Shown: positions 8,723-19,223, counted from the first letter of the stretch. The stretch: DNA of 64,000 nt from Microbulbifer donghaiensis (GCF_900129095.1 NZ_FQVA01000001.1:496001-560000); one strand, 5' to 3'. Notes: generated from the sequence alone by a model not told the origin. Made by a program: numbers and translations.

Positions 8723-9679
8723 TCACTTTGATAGTGTCCCCGGGTACATGTGCGCCAGGATGAGTAGCCACAACAGCAGGGTGATCACCGAAGCGGCAGA
8801 ACTGGCCGAGATTATTGCGGCAACGCGCGCTGGGTGCTGCTGATACTTAGTGGCCAGCACAAAGGTCGTCTTGCCTACCGGCACGGCGGCGCAAACGACG
8901 GCCGAGATTGTCATGATGGGGGTCAGGTCGACCAGGAAAGCCAGAAGCAGTACCAGAACCGGCAAGACGATCAGTTTCACCAGCGAAACACCGACGATCG
9001 CACTTAGGTCCTTGCCAATGTCCTCGACCTTAATCGACAGACCGATGGCAAAAAGCGCGCAGGGAGTCACGGCCGCGCCCAGGAGGCTCAGATACTGCTT
9101 GGCGACCGCGGGGAGCGACCAACCGGTAGCCGCGTAGGCAACGCCCAGGAGGGTCGACAGAATTACCGGGTTCAGTAGCGCGTGCCGGACACCGGATAAA
9201 ACTCCCGAACCTGCACTCGAACCCGACTCCGTCGACTGCGCCCGCTCGAGCAGCACCGTAGTGACCAGAATAACGACGATCAGGATTACCGTCGCGATGG
9301 CTGCCGGCAACACAGCCTTGTGGCCGAAAACCGAGTGCAGCACCGGTAACGCGACGAAGGCGGTGTTCGAGAAAACCCCCATAACCGACAGCATCGTCGC
9401 ATCGCCCAGCGACTTATGCCGCCAGTGCCGCAAGTAAAAGAACCCGATGGCGAAAAGGATCGCCACCGCCCCGCCAAAACTGACGTAGAAGCCCGGGTCC
9501 AGCAGCCTCTTCATCGACTCTTCGGCGAGGATTGAGAACAGCAGCGCCGGAATGGCGACCCAGAACGCGAACTGTATCAGCACATCAGCCGTGCCATCCG
9601 GCAGGATCTTGAAGTGGGCGAAAACGATACCGGTGACAATGATTGCGAATATGGGAACCAGGAGCCCTAAGATTTCCAC
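8723..9679 (-). CDS. AEC (auxin efflux carrier) family transporter
   Basis: About 318 residues and close to ten hydrophobic segments, with the two-halves pattern of AEC permeases: an N-terminal FAFWVAIPALLFSIL and a later MLSVMGVFSNTAFVALPVL containing the conserved Asn-Pro/Asn-Thr break region. AEC proteins export organic anions such as malonate or malate, but the substrate cannot be read here. A GTG at 9679 is preferred because AGGTGG lies seven bases upstream; an ATG at 9727 would add 16 non-hydrophobic residues. Divergent from metH. Confidence 0.82.
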   Translation of the reverse strand: MEILGLLVPIFAIIVTGIVFAHFKILPDGTADVLIQFAFWVAIPALLFSILAEESMKRLLDPGFYVSFGGAVAILFAIGFFYLRHWRHKSLGDATMLSVMGVFSNTAFVALPVLHSVFGHKAVLPAAIATVILIVVILVTTVLLERAQSTESGSSAGSGVLSGVRHALLNPVILSTLLGVAYAATGWSLPAVAKQYLSLLGAAVTPCALFAIGLSIKVEDIGKDLSAIVGVSLVKLIVLPVLVLLLAFLVDLTPIMTISAVVCAAVPVGKTTFVLATKYQQHPARVAAIISASSAASVITLLLWLLILAHMYPGTLSK

Positions 9680-9913
9680 CGATACACCACCTTTCCCCAG
9701 TCTCTGATTGGGTGTCCCATCCGCCATGCTGCTTCATGACGGTCCCCAGCTTCCACCGGGCGGCTAGCGTCTGTGCCCAGCGCGTGCACAGTCTTCCGGC
9801 AGGCCCGGGCACCCGTGTGATGGATTCAAAATAGTGCGTGAAACCGGGTCCAACCAGCCGATTGTGCTAAGATTCCCGCCCTCTCGCCTCCGGCAATAGT
9901 TAAAGGTAGTCCC

Positions 9914-12900
9914 ATGTCCCAGCAGTCCCGCAGCCAACGCCTTCAACAGCTTCAAACCGCGCTCGAGCAGCGTATTTTGATCCTGGACGGGGCCATGGGC
10001 ACCATGATTCAGCGGGAGAAGCTGGAGGAAGCGGACTATCGCGGCGAGCGCTTCGCCGACTTTCACCAGGACCTCAAGGGCAATAATGACCTGCTGAGCC
10101 TGACCCGGCCGGAACTGATCGAGCGCATCCACCTGGACTACCTCGAGGCCGGTGCCGATATTATCGAGACCAATACTTTCAATACGACGCGACTGTCCCA
10201 GTCCGATTACGACCTCGAGGACCTGGTACCGGAACTGAATCGCGTCTCCGCCGAAATCGCCCGCCGCGCGGCGGATGCGCTCTCCACGCCGGAAAAGCCG
10301 CGCTGGGTCGCCGGCGTGATCGGCCCGACTTCGCGCACCGCGAGCATCTCCCCGGACGTGAACGATCCGGGCGCGCGCAACGTGACCTTCGCGCAGCTGG
10401 TGGACAACTATGTCGAGGCTGGCCGCGCGCTGATCGAGGGCGGCAGCGACCTGATCCTGATCGAAACCATCTTCGACACACTGAATGCCAAGGCGGCCAT
10501 CTACGCGCTGCAACAGCTGTTCGAGGAACTCGGCTTCGAGCTGCCGATCATGATTTCCGGTACTATTACCGATGCCTCCGGCCGCACCTTGTCCGGCCAG
10601 ACGACCGAGGCTTTCTACTATTCGGTGGCCCACGCCAAGCCCCTCTCCGTGGGTCTGAATTGCGCTCTCGGCGCCACCGAGCTGCGCCCCTATATCGAGG
10701 CGCTGTCCGGGGCCTGTGCCCAGCACGTGTCCGCTCACCCGAATGCCGGTCTGCCGAATGAGTTCGGCGAATACGACGAGACGCCCGAAGAGACAGCCGC
10801 GATTGTCGCCGAGTTTGCGCGCAGCGGCTTTATCAATATTCTCGGCGGCTGCTGCGGCACCACCCCGCAACATATCCGCGCGATCGCCGACGCGGTGGCC
10901 GACATTGCGCCGCGCAAGCTGCCGGAAATCAAACCGGCCCTGCGCTTGTCCGGTCTGGAACCCTACGTCGCCGATGAAAACTCGCTGTTCGTCAATGTCG
11001 GCGAGCGCTGCAACGTGACCGGTTCCGCGGCGTTCAAGCGCCTGATCCTGAATGAAGACTACGATACCGCCCTGCAGGTCGCCTCCACCCAGGTGGAAGA
11101 CGGGGCCCAGGTGATCGACTTCAACATGGACGAAGCGATGCTCGATTCGGTCGTCGCCATGCGCCGTTTCCTGAACCTGGCCGCCACCGAACCGGATATC
11201 GCCAAGGTGCCGTTCATGGTGGACTCGTCGAAATGGGAAGTTATCGAGGCGGGCCTGCAGTGTATCCAGGGCAAGCCGATCGTGAACTCCATCAGCCTCA
11301 AGGAAGGCGAGGAAGACTTCATCGAGAAGGCGCGCCTGTGCCTGCGCTACGGCGCCGCCGTGGTGGTAATGGCGTTCGACGAGGACGGCCAGGCGGATAC
11401 CTTCGCGCGCAAGATCGAGATCTGCAAACGCAGCTACGACATTCTCGTCGACAAAGTCGGCTTCGCGCCGACGGATATTATTTTCGACCCGAATATCTTC
11501 GCCGTCGCCACCGGTATCGAGGAGCACAACAACTACGCAGTCGACTTTATCGAGGCCACTCGCTGGATTCGCGAGAACCTGCCCGGTGCGAACATCTCCG
11601 GTGGCGTATCCAATGTGTCCTTCTCATTCCGCGGCAACAACCCGGTGCGCGAGGCGATTCACTCGGTCTTCCTTTACCACGCCATCAAGGCCGGCCTGAA
11701 TATGGGTATCGTCAACGCCGGCATGCTTGAGGTGTACGACGAACTCCCAGAAGAGCTGCGTGAGAAAGTTGAGGACGTGATCCTGAACCGCAGCCCGGAC
11801 GCCACAGAAGCGCTGCTGGACATCGCGGAAAAATACCGCGGCGACGGCAGCGGCCAATCGCGCAAGGAAGACCTGAGCTGGCGCGAGCTGCCGGTAAACA
11901 AACGCCTGGCGCACGCGCTGGTTAAGGGCATCAACAACTATATCGTGGAAGACACCGAAGCCGCCCGCGCAGCAGCCACACGCCCGCTGGACGTAATCGA
12001 AGGCCCGCTGATGGACGGCATGAACGTGGTCGGCGACCTGTTCGGCGAGGGCAAGATGTTCCTGCCGCAGGTGGTCAAGTCCGCGCGGGTGATGAAGCAG
12101 GCGGTCGCCTACCTGCAACCGTATATCGAGGCGGAGAAAACCGAGGAGAGCAAGCCCAACGGCCGCATTCTGATGGCCACGGTGAAAGGTGACGTGCACG
12201 ATATCGGCAAGAATATCGTCGGCGTGGTATTGGCCTGTAACAACTACGAGGTAATCGACCTGGGCGTGATGGTGCCCTGTGAGACGATCCTGCAGACAGC
12301 CAGAGACAAGCAGTGTGACATTATCGGCCTGTCCGGCCTGATCACGCCGTCTCTCGACGAGATGGTACACGTGGCCGCGGAAATGGAACGCCAGGGCTTC
12401 GATATCCCGCTGTTGATCGGCGGCGCCACCACATCCAAGGCACACACCGCGGTAAAGATCGATCCGCAGTTCAATCGCAACCAGACAGTCTATGTGGCAG
12501 ATGCTTCCCGCGCGGTGGGCGTAGCCAGCAGCCTGATCTCCGACGAATTGCGCCCGGCGTTCGTGCAGGGTGTGCGAGAAGAATATGAAAAGGTCCGCAC
12601 CCGCACCGCCAACCGCAAGCGCAACGACACCCGCCTCAGTTATCAGGAGGCACTGGGCGCGGCACCGCAATTCGACTGGCAGGGCTACAGCGCAGCGGTG
12701 CCACTGAAGGCCGGTGTCACCGTGATCGAGGATTTCCCACTGGAGAAACTCGTCGACACCATCGACTGGACGCCCTTCTTCATCTCCTGGGATCTGGCCG
12801 GCAAGTTCCCGGCGATCCTCAATGACGAGGTGGTCGGCGAAGCGGCCACCGATCTGTACAAGAATGCCCAGCTGATGTTGCAGCAGATTATCGACAGGAA

Positions 12901-13627
12901 ACTGCTGCGCGCCCGCGCCGTGTTCGGCCTGTGGCCGGCCAATAGCGAAGGCGACGACATCATCGTCTACAAGGATGAGAGCCGCACCGAGGAACTGGCG
13001 CGGCTGCACCATATGCGCCAGCAGATCCAGAAACGCGGCGGTGACGGCCAGTGTCGCTCACTGGCGGACTTCGTCGCGCCGGTGGACACTTTTAGGGCTG
13101 ATGGCTCTCGCGTTGCCGATTATGTGGGCGGTTTCGCGGTGACGACAGGACTGGGCGCCGACGAGCTGGCGGCTGAGTATGAGGCGAAGCACGACGACTA
13201 CAACGCGATTATGGTCAAGGCGCTGGCAGACCGGCTGGCGGAGTCCTTCGCGGAATACCTGCACAAAGCCGTACGCCGGGAATACTGGGGCTATGCGCCG
13301 GACGAACAGCTCAGCAACGAAGAGCTGATCAAGGAAGCCTATCAGGGAATCCGCCCTGCCCCCGGTTATCCGGCCTGCCCGGACCACTCGGAAAAGGCGA
13401 CCCTGTTCAAGCTGCTGAACGCCGAGCAAAATGCCGGTGTGAGCCTGACGGAACACTTCGCCATGTTGCCCGCGGCCTCCGTCAGCGGCTGGTATTTCGC
13501 CCACCCGCAGGCCAAATACTTCAATGTCGGTAAAATAGGCCGCGATCAGTTACAAAGCCTGGCGGAGCGCAAAGGAGTCAGCGAGCAGGAACTGGAGCGC
13601 TGGCTGCGCCCGAATCTGGAAGACTAA
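9914..13627 (+). CDS. metH: Cobalamin-dependent methionine synthase MetH
   Basis: The full-length four-module enzyme (1237 residues) transfers a methyl group from 5-methyltetrahydrofolate through cobalamin to homocysteine. Homocysteine module: zinc ligands Cys250 in GLNCALG and Cys313/Cys314 in GGCCGTTP. Pterin-binding module about 345-620. Cobalamin cap and binding domains about 650-890, with DVHDIGKN and the lower axial ligand His762. Reactivation domain to the C-terminus, with [12 protein letters not shown] for S-adenosylmethionine binding. The start has AAAGGTAG upstream. I see no cobalamin riboswitch in the 234 bp before it. Confidence 0.97.
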   Translation: MSQQSRSQRLQQLQTALEQRILILDGAMGTMIQREKLEEADYRGERFADFHQDLKGNNDLLSLTRPELIERIHLDYLEAGADIIETNTFNTTRLSQSDYDLEDLVPELNRVSAEIARRAADALSTPEKPRWVAGVIGPTSRTASISPDVNDPGARNVTFAQLVDNYVEAGRALIEGGSDLILIETIFDTLNAKAAIYALQQLFEELGFELPIMISGTITDASGRTLSGQTTEAFYYSVAHAKPLSVGLNCALGATELRPYIEALSGACAQHVSAHPNAGLPNEFGEYDETPEETAAIVAEFARSGFINILGGCCGTTPQHIRAIADAVADIAPRKLPEIKPALRLSGLEPYVADENSLFVNVGERCNVTGSAAFKRLILNEDYDTALQVASTQVEDGAQVIDFNMDEAMLDSVVAMRRFLNLAATEPDIAKVPFMVDSSKWEVIEAGLQCIQGKPIVNSISLKEGEEDFIEKARLCLRYGAAVVVMAFDEDGQADTFARKIEICKRSYDILVDKVGFAPTDIIFDPNIFAVATGIEEHNNYAVDFIEATRWIRENLPGANISGGVSNVSFSFRGNNPVREAIHSVFLYHAIKAGLNMGIVNAGMLEVYDELPEELREKVEDVILNRSPDATEALLDIAEKYRGDGSGQSRKEDLSWRELPVNKRLAHALVKGINNYIVEDTEAARAAATRPLDVIEGPLMDGMNVVGDLFGEGKMFLPQVVKSARVMKQAVAYLQPYIEAEKTEESKPNGRILMATVKGDVHDIGKNIVGVVLACNNYEVIDLGVMVPCETILQTARDKQCDIIGLSGLITPSLDEMVHVAAEMERQGFDIPLLIGGATTSKAHTAVKIDPQFNRNQTVYVADASRAVGVASSLISDELRPAFVQGVREEYEKVRTRTANRKRNDTRLSYQEALGAAPQFDWQGYSAAVPLKAGVTVIEDFPLEKLVDTIDWTPFFISWDLAGKFPAILNDEVVGEAATDLYKNAQLMLQQIIDRKLLRARAVFGLWPANSEGDDIIVYKDESRTEELARLHHMRQQIQKRGGDGQCRSLADFVAPVDTFRADGSRVADYVGGFAVTTGLGADELAAEYEAKHDDYNAIMVKALADRLAESFAEYLHKAVRREYWGYAPDEQLSNEELIKEAYQGIRPAPGYPACPDHSEKATLFKLLNAEQNAGVSLTEHFAMLPAASVSGWYFAHPQAKYFNVGKIGRDQLQSLAERKGVSEQELERWLRPNLED

Positions 13628-13660
13628 TATTTGCGTATGCGCTAGCAAGGGACACAAATC

Positions 13661-13729
13661 TGTGGGAGCCTGCTTGCAGGCGAATAAGGCCTAGCTCCGG
13701 AGCCTTTCGCCTGCAAGCAGGCTCCTACA
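13661..13729. repeat. Inverted pair of REP elements (REPIN)
   Basis: Left arm at 13661-13684 and right arm at 13706-13729 are inverted copies of a ~22-bp motif of the form GTGGGAGCCTGCTTGCAGG followed by CGA. Each arm also contains its own palindrome, GCCTGC-TT-GCAGGC. The form is that of Pseudomonas-type REP sequences. No REP-associated transposase is in the window. It lies between metH and the DUF2970 gene and could fold into a large hairpin in the transcript. Confidence 0.85.
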
Positions 13730-13749
13730 AAGCGGAAGTGAGAGTCCAC

Positions 13750-13965
13750 ATGACGGAAAAAGAACAGCCCCAAAAACCCTCTTTCGGCCAGGTGGTGCTG
13801 AGCACCCTGGCCGCCGCCATCGGTGTGCAGAGCAACAGGAACCGGGAGCGGGACTTCCAGGGCGGCAGTATCAAGACCTATATCGCCGCCGGCGTGATCT
13901 TTACCACCCTGTTCGTGCTGACGCTGGTACTGGTCGTGAAAACGGTACTGGGCAATATGGGTTGA
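13750..13965 (+). CDS. DUF2970 small membrane protein
   Basis: A small protein of 71 residues. The N-terminal part has FGQVVLSTLAAAIGVQSN followed by RNRERDF, the characteristic DUF2970 signature, and a single C-terminal transmembrane helix follows (about residues 45-68). The function of the family is not known. An in-frame start four codons earlier (13738) is possible. It sits just after the REP pair downstream of metH. Confidence 0.8.
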   Translation: MTEKEQPQKPSFGQVVLSTLAAAIGVQSNRNRERDFQGGSIKTYIAAGVIFTTLFVLTLVLVVKTVLGNMG

Positions 13966-14096
13966 TCGCTATTTGCGTCGGCGCGCCAACAACAGGCGCA
14001 GCCCGGATACACCTGAACACCCAAAGTGTGGCGGAAAAACGATTCTGAAAAGGGGGAGTCCCGCCCGGTACCGCTCAGCTCCGGGTCCGGGGTAAA

Positions 14097-14213
14097 TTAC
14101 TGAGTGGCTACCCAGTAAATGCAGGTCACAACAAAAATGGCCACCAGAGCCACCGCGGCAAATGCATCCGCCGCGTTGTCGTCTTTATTGGATACAACTA
14201 CTTCTTCACTCAT
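14097..14213 (-). CDS. Small single-pass membrane protein, 38 residues
   Basis: A short frame reads leftward from an ATG at 14213 to a TAA at 14097. GGAG lies seven bases before the ATG, a strong Shine-Dalgarno. The product starts with a polar, acidic segment (SEEVVVSNKDDNAADAF) and ends with one hydrophobic helix (AAVALVAIFVVTCIYW). I do not recognise a named family. The strong initiation signal and clean domain pattern argue that it is real. It lies alone between the DUF2970 gene and the rightward sulfite reductase gene. Confidence 0.65.
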   Translation of the reverse strand: MSEEVVVSNKDDNAADAFAAVALVAIFVVTCIYWVATQ

Positions 14214-14477
14214 CGAAATACTCCGATTGCTCATTATTGTTATTCAAAGTAGATGGACCGTGCGGAACGGCAAGTCAAGTAGAGCAAATCCGGATCTGTG
14301 GCGCAAGCGACGCCCTCTCAGCAATTTCCCCGACTTATAACCAATAGTTACAGCTATAGCGAAAAATATTGTTATTTTTTGCATAAGGCCGCTGGTATGT
14401 TAGGCGCCACCGGAGACTTTGCGGAGCCCTGCCCTGTCTCCTCGATCAGCGCAAAAAGGCAATGGAATCAAGCTGTT

Positions 14478-16139
14478 ATGTATCGATATGACGACCGGGA
14501 CCGCGCCATCATTTCCGATCGCGTTGCCCAGTATCGCGGCCAGACCGAACGCTACCTGGCCGGAGAACTGAGCGAAGAACAATTTCTGCCGTTGCGCCTG
14601 CAGAACGGCCTCTACATTCAGCGGCTGGCGCCGATGCTGCGCATTGCCGTGCCCTACGGACTGCTGAACAGCACCCAGCTGCGGCGCCTGGCGCGTATCA
14701 GCCGCGACTACGACAAGGGTTACGCCCACTTCACCACCCGCCAGAACCTGCAGTTCAACTGGCCACAGCTGGAAGACGTGCCCGATATCCTGGCCGAGCT
14801 GGCCGAAGTGGAAATGCATTCGGTCCAGACCAGCGGCAACTGTATCCGCAATACCACTTCGGATCCCTATGCCGGTATCGCCCGCGACGAGATCGCCGAC
14901 CCGCGCCCCTACTGCGAACTGATCCGCCAGTGGTCTACCTTCCACCCTGAATTTGCCTTCCTGCCGCGCAAGTTCAAGATCGCCGTCAGCGGCTCCGAAC
15001 AGGATCGCGCCGCCATCCGCCTGCACGATATCGGCGTGCAGATTGTGCAGCGCGGAGAACAAATCGGCTTCCAGGTTCTGGTCGGCGGCGGCCAGGGCCG
15101 CACGCCGGTCATCGCCGAGCAGATCCGCGAGTTTCTGCCGGAGGAAGACCTGCTGTCTTATCTGGAAGCGATCGTCCGCGTCTACAACCAGCTGGGCAGG
15201 CGCGATAACAAGTACAAGGCGCGCATCAAGATTCTGGTGAAGGCGCTCGGCGCCGAGGAATTTGGCCGCCGCGTGGAGCGGGAGTGGGAGCAGATCAAGG
15301 ATGGTGTCGACCGTCTGACTCCGGAGGCACTGGCCTGGGCTAAAGGCTTCTTCACCGAACCCGCTTACCAGGCCTTTGACGGCACTGCCAGCGATGCCGC
15401 GCTGCAGGCCCAGGCCGAGAGTGACAAGGCGTTTAGCCGCTGGCTGGAGCGCAACAGCTTCCCGCACCGGGTGCCGGGCTACCGCGCCATCAAGCTGTCC
15501 ACCAAACCCACCGGTGTGCCGCCGGGGGATGTCACCGACCGCCAGCTGGAAGCCATTGCCGACCTGGCCGACGAATTCAGCTTCGGTGAGGCGCGGGTCA
15601 CGCACGACCAGAACGCGGTGCTGGCGGATGTGCAACAGGACCGCCTGCTCGAACTCTGGCAGGCCGCGCGCAAACACGGCTTCGCGACACCCAATATCGG
15701 CACCCTGACCGATATGATCTGCTGCCCCGGCGGCGACTACTGCTCGCTGGCCAACGCCAAGTCCATACCGGTGGCGGAAGCCATCCAGCGCAAATTCGAC
15801 GACCTGGATTACCTCTACGATCTCGGCGACCTGAACCTGAATATCTCCGGCTGCATGAACGCCTGCGGCCACCACCATGTCGGCCATATCGGCATTCTCG
15901 GCGTGGACAAGAAAGGCGAAGAGTTCTATCAGGTGCAGCTGGGCGGCAGTTCCTCGGAAAATGCCAGTTTGGCCAAGGTGCTGGGGCCCAGCTTCTCGCG
16001 CGCGGAAGTCCCCGAGGTGATAGGCAAGATCCTCGATATTTACGTTAGCCAGCGTCAGCCGGAAGAACTCTTTATCGATACCTACAACCGCATCGGCCTG
16101 CAGCCCTTCAAGGAGAGCGTCTATGCCAAAGCCAGCTAA
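14478..16139 (+). CDS. cysI: Siroheme nitrite/sulfite reductase (CysI-type hemoprotein)
   Basis: A 553-residue reductase. Both ferredoxin-like nitrite/sulfite reductase half-domains are present, with HFTTRQNLQFNW and later RVTHDQNAVLA. The coupled siroheme-[4Fe-4S] site is given by CX5C (Cys416 and Cys422 in CCPGGDYC) and CX3C (Cys459 and Cys463 in SGCMNAC). Pairing with a DUF934 gene points to assimilatory sulfite reduction, as in Pseudomonas PA1838-PA1837, not to nitrite. The start ATG at 14478 begins the conserved MYRYDD-type N-terminus; a longer frame from 14298 does not look like the family. There is no separate flavoprotein gene nearby, so a ferredoxin-type donor is possible. Confidence 0.88.
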   Translation: MYRYDDRDRAIISDRVAQYRGQTERYLAGELSEEQFLPLRLQNGLYIQRLAPMLRIAVPYGLLNSTQLRRLARISRDYDKGYAHFTTRQNLQFNWPQLEDVPDILAELAEVEMHSVQTSGNCIRNTTSDPYAGIARDEIADPRPYCELIRQWSTFHPEFAFLPRKFKIAVSGSEQDRAAIRLHDIGVQIVQRGEQIGFQVLVGGGQGRTPVIAEQIREFLPEEDLLSYLEAIVRVYNQLGRRDNKYKARIKILVKALGAEEFGRRVEREWEQIKDGVDRLTPEALAWAKGFFTEPAYQAFDGTASDAALQAQAESDKAFSRWLERNSFPHRVPGYRAIKLSTKPTGVPPGDVTDRQLEAIADLADEFSFGEARVTHDQNAVLADVQQDRLLELWQAARKHGFATPNIGTLTDMICCPGGDYCSLANAKSIPVAEAIQRKFDDLDYLYDLGDLNLNISGCMNACGHHHVGHIGILGVDKKGEEFYQVQLGGSSSENASLAKVLGPSFSRAEVPEVIGKILDIYVSQRQPEELFIDTYNRIGLQPFKESVYAKAS

Positions 16140-16674
16140 CTCACCGCAACCGGAGAACCCTGCCCAGGTAATCATCGACGGCGCGGTAATAGAGAACGCC
16201 TGGCGCCTGCTCCCCCAGGCCGACGACGACGTGGAAATTACCGCCGACTCCCTGGCGCCCGGCAACGTGATCCTGCCGTACAAACTGTGGCGCAGCCTGC
16301 GCGATGATCTCGCGGAGCGCGCCCACGAAATCGGCGTGTGGCTGGACAGCGACGAGAGTGCCGAGCTGCTCGGCGAAGATGCGAAGTCGCTGCCACTGAT
16401 CGCGGTGCACTTTCCCGCTTTCGCCGACGGCCGCGGTTTCAGCACCGGCAGGCTGCTGCGGGAACGCTACGGTTTCGAGGGCGAACTGCGTGCGGTGGGT
16501 GCCTTTATGCGCGACCAGCTCACCTATCTGCGCCGTTGCGGCTTCAACGCGTACGCCTACGAGGGCCAGCAGCCCCTGGCGGGCCTGCTGGAATCCCTGC
16601 GCGACTTCAGCGACAGCTATCAGGCCGCGCTGGATCAACCGCTGCCACTATTCCGCCGCCGCGGGCTCGCTTAA
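16123..16674 (+). CDS. DUF934 domain-containing protein (sulfite reductase accessory)
   Basis: A product of 183 residues. The family core is visible in [16 protein letters not shown], an acidic segment and [24 protein letters not shown], written here in parts: [18 protein letters not shown] and [16 protein letters not shown]. It overlaps the 3' end of the reductase gene by 17 bp, so the two are translationally coupled. DUF934 genes are nearly always next to assimilatory sulfite reductase, but no biochemical role is established. Confidence 0.88.
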   Translation: MPKPANSPQPENPAQVIIDGAVIENAWRLLPQADDDVEITADSLAPGNVILPYKLWRSLRDDLAERAHEIGVWLDSDESAELLGEDAKSLPLIAVHFPAFADGRGFSTGRLLRERYGFEGELRAVGAFMRDQLTYLRRCGFNAYAYEGQQPLAGLLESLRDFSDSYQAALDQPLPLFRRRGLA

Positions 16675-16888
16675 CACACCAAGACTTTCACACCCATCAT
16701 TCCTGCGCAGACCGAGACCCGGCCTGCGCAGGGATGTCGCGTCCGTGCAGCTCCCAGCGCCCTTGGGACTGGATTTCCCCCGGCCAAAACGTCAATATGC
16801 CCGCCGTAAACGAACGATGGCGAGCCGCTCACTTTTTCGGCAATTGCCGGGCGCCCCGCCCAATGACCAGCGAGAGCTCAGACAAGCG

Positions 16889-18295
16889 ATGACAGTAAAA
16901 GTCGAATCCGTAGACAGCCTATTGAAATCCAGCGGCCGCGAGGGCGACAAGACCCGCGTACAGGGCTGGATCCGCACCCGCCGCGATTCCAAAGCCGGCC
17001 TGTCCTTCCTGGCCGTGCACGATGGCAGCAGTTTTGACCCCATCCAGGTGGTGGTCGAGGCCGGCCTGCACAACTACCAGTCGGAAGTGCTGCGCCTGAC
17101 CACCGGCTGCGCCGTGGATATCGAGGGCACCATCAAGGCGTCCGAGGGCAAGGGCCAGGCCATCGAGCTGCTGGCCAGTGAAGTGCATGTGCTCGGCTGG
17201 GTCGAGGACCCTGACACCTACCCGATGTCACCCAAGCGCCACACGATGGAACACCTGCGCGAGCACGCCCACCTGCGCCCGCGCACCAATGTCAGCGGCG
17301 CCGTGGCCCGCGTGCGCAACTGCATCGCCCAGGCGCTGCACCGCTTCTTCCACGAACAGGGCTTCAACTGGGTGCACACGCCGATCCTCACCGCTTCCGA
17401 CTGCGAGGGCGCCGGCGAGATGTTCCGCGTCAGCACCCTCGACCTGGAAAACCTGCCGCGCACCGACAAGGGCGACATCGACTTCAGCAAGGACTTCTTC
17501 GGCGAGGAGAGCTTCCTGACCGTGTCCGGCCAGTTGAACGTGGAGAGCTATTGCCTGGCGCTGTCGAAGGTATACACCTTCGGCCCGACCTTCCGTGCGG
17601 AAAACTCCAATACCACCCGCCACCTGGCGGAGTTCTGGATGGTGGAACCGGAAGTGGCCTTCGCGGACCTGGCGGATATCGCCGACCTGTCCGAACAGAT
17701 GCTGAAATACGTATTCAAGGCGGTACTGGAAGAGCGCCCCGATGATATGGCCTTCTTCGCCCAGCGCATCGACAAGGACGCCATCAGCCGGCTGGAAAAC
17801 ATCATCGACAATGACTTCGCGCGCATCAACTACTGCGAGGCTATTGAGATCCTGGAAAACTGCAAGGAGAAGTTCGAGTTCCCGGTGTCCTGGGGCATCG
17901 ACCTGGCCTCCGAGCACGAGCGCTACCTGGCCGAACAGCACTTCAAGAAGCCGGTAATCGTCATGAATTACCCGAAGGACATCAAGGCCTTCTACATGCG
18001 CATGAACGACGATGGCAAGACCGTGGCAGCGATGGACGTGCTGGCGCCGGGCATCGGCGAGATTATCGGCGGCTCCCAGCGCGAAGAGCGCCTGGAGAAG
18101 CTGGACGAGCGCATGGACGAGATGCACATCCCGAAGGAACACCTGGACTGGTACCGCGACCTGCGCCGCTACGGCACAGTGCCGCACGCCGGCTTCGGCC
18201 TGGGCTTTGACCGTATCGTGGCCTACGTGACGGGCATGGGCAATATTCGCGATGTGATTCCCTTCCCGCGCACACCGAAGAACATCGCCTTCTAA
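16889..18295 (+). CDS. asnS: Asparaginyl-tRNA synthetase
   Basis: AsnRS of 468 residues. An N-terminal OB-fold anticodon-binding domain ([18 protein letters not shown]) precedes a class II catalytic core with motif 2 ([17 protein letters not shown]) and motif 3 ([13 protein letters not shown]). It charges tRNA-Asn with asparagine. The ATG at 16889 gives the family N-terminus; a longer open frame back to 16490 overlaps the DUF934 gene and is not synthetase-like. Confidence 0.97.
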   Translation: MTVKVESVDSLLKSSGREGDKTRVQGWIRTRRDSKAGLSFLAVHDGSSFDPIQVVVEAGLHNYQSEVLRLTTGCAVDIEGTIKASEGKGQAIELLASEVHVLGWVEDPDTYPMSPKRHTMEHLREHAHLRPRTNVSGAVARVRNCIAQALHRFFHEQGFNWVHTPILTASDCEGAGEMFRVSTLDLENLPRTDKGDIDFSKDFFGEESFLTVSGQLNVESYCLALSKVYTFGPTFRAENSNTTRHLAEFWMVEPEVAFADLADIADLSEQMLKYVFKAVLEERPDDMAFFAQRIDKDAISRLENIIDNDFARINYCEAIEILENCKEKFEFPVSWGIDLASEHERYLAEQHFKKPVIVMNYPKDIKAFYMRMNDDGKTVAAMDVLAPGIGEIIGGSQREERLEKLDERMDEMHIPKEHLDWYRDLRRYGTVPHAGFGLGFDRIVAYVTGMGNIRDVIPFPRTPKNIAF

Positions 18296-18298
18296 AAA

Positions 18299-18570
18299 TA
18301 AGCCCCGCGCCGCGGGGCTCAGACTACTGATAAACCAGCAATCCGTTCTGAGCTGGTGCGGTGGCGGCCAAGCACTAGGACGAGTATTTCGAAACGCTGT
18401 GAATACATCCCTGTAAGCTCCGGCGGCGACGGTCCGGCCGCTCTAGGTATTCGCGGCGCCTTCGGCCCTGTCGCCGACGGTTCGAAACACTCGTCCTGGC
18501 ACTTTGCCTTAACTTTTGACTGCATTACTTTGTCAGCAACCTGAGCCCGCACCGCGGGGCTTTTTATTTT
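18299..18570 (+). terminator. asnS terminator region, apparently split/duplicated
   Basis: A perfect hairpin AGCCCCGC-GCC-GCGGGGCT follows asnS at 18301-18319 but has no T-run. A second GC hairpin of nearly the same sequence (18544-18560) is followed by TTTTTATTTT. Between them lies a palindromic repeat of about 200 bp. The second copy is the functional-looking terminator. Confidence 0.65.
18349..18520. repeat. Palindromic intergenic element (MITE-like)
   Basis: Inverted arms of 22 bp at 18372-18393 and 18481-18502 (core AGGACGAGT.TTTCGAA) match at about 19-20 positions. Inside them a second inverted pair is seen around GTCGCCGAC-like segments (18424-18432 and 18469-18477). The whole can fold into one long cruciform. 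No coding frame. The outer boundary is approximate. It lies between two copies of the asnS terminator hairpin, as if it had entered there. Confidence 0.65.
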
Positions 18571-18597
18571 CCGCAGCGTCCGCCTGCCGCGCAAAAC

Positions 18598-19191
18598 CTA
18601 ACTGCCGCCAAATACGGCCATCAGCGCGATCAACACAACCCACAGCAAAATCAGGTACCACTGCACCGCCTGATTACCGGAATTCTTGGAAGCTTTCTGT
18701 TGCGGCTGGATCTTGGCTTTCACCTTGGCGTAATCGAAGGTATGCCGGGTCAGTTCCTCCCCCTGATAGACCTGCACCTCCCGCGCACCAGCACCGAGCG
18801 CCAGTTCCTTGAAAGCCCGCACCTCGACGTCTGTCAGCCCGCCCTGGGTTTTCTCCATCGGCTGCAGTACAACGATCGGCGAAGGCGTGAAAAGTGTTTG
18901 GTCGGTGAGCTTCTTAAAAATGTGTTGCAACAGCTTTTCGCCGGCAGTGAAATCGCGCAGCAAGGAACGCGGGTGGGAGAAAGGGTTGATCACTTCGATA
19001 TTTTTGCCGGCTACCGAGGAAGCGCGATTGCCAACCGCGACGACAATGCGCCGCCTGTTGCGCTGCTCTATGGCAACCAGCGGAGATTCATCGAAAATTT
19101 TACCATTCTCGATATTGGTCACCCTGATGCGCTTCTCCCAGATCTGCACATACAGTGTGGTCCCCAGCTGACCGACGAGTTTATTGAGCAC
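18598..19191 (-). CDS. Truncated MreB-like protein with C-terminal membrane anchor
   Basis: Only 197 residues against about 345 in MreB. Residues 20-150 follow the first subdomain of MreB: FDESPLVAIEQ, VVAVGNRA, FTAGEKLLQHIFKKL and EVRAFKELALGAGAREVQVY match MreB in order. The first phosphate loop is altered (QLGTTLYV where MreB has DLGTANTL), and the second phosphate motif, adenosine motif and whole second domain are absent, so ATP binding and polymerisation are unlikely. A linker rich in Lys and Gln leads to one C-terminal transmembrane helix (about 173-193). Role unknown; it may interact with the elongasome. Last gene of a leftward run. Confidence 0.72.
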   Translation of the reverse strand: MLNKLVGQLGTTLYVQIWEKRIRVTNIENGKIFDESPLVAIEQRNRRRIVVAVGNRASSVAGKNIEVINPFSHPRSLLRDFTAGEKLLQHIFKKLTDQTLFTPSPIVVLQPMEKTQGGLTDVEVRAFKELALGAGAREVQVYQGEELTRHTFDYAKVKAKIQPQQKASKNSGNQAVQWYLILLWVVLIALMAVFGGS

Positions 19192-19223
19192 GCCAAGCTC
19201 CCTGCCCGGTTATCTCCAAAAAA

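Noticed and set aside
9680-9913. Riboswitch (cobalamin or SAH) before metH
   Set aside because: No B12-box or SAH core motif was seen in the leader; the stretch is too short for a full cobalamin riboswitch.
9764-13012. Long antisense frames opposite metH (587 and 462 residues)
   Set aside because: They are compositional shadows of the high-GC metH gene. They have no family-like motifs, and the opposite frame is unmistakably MetH.
14400-16445. 681-residue antisense frame opposite the sulfite reductase
   Set aside because: It is a shadow. The sense strand carries all conserved siroheme/Fe-S cysteines.
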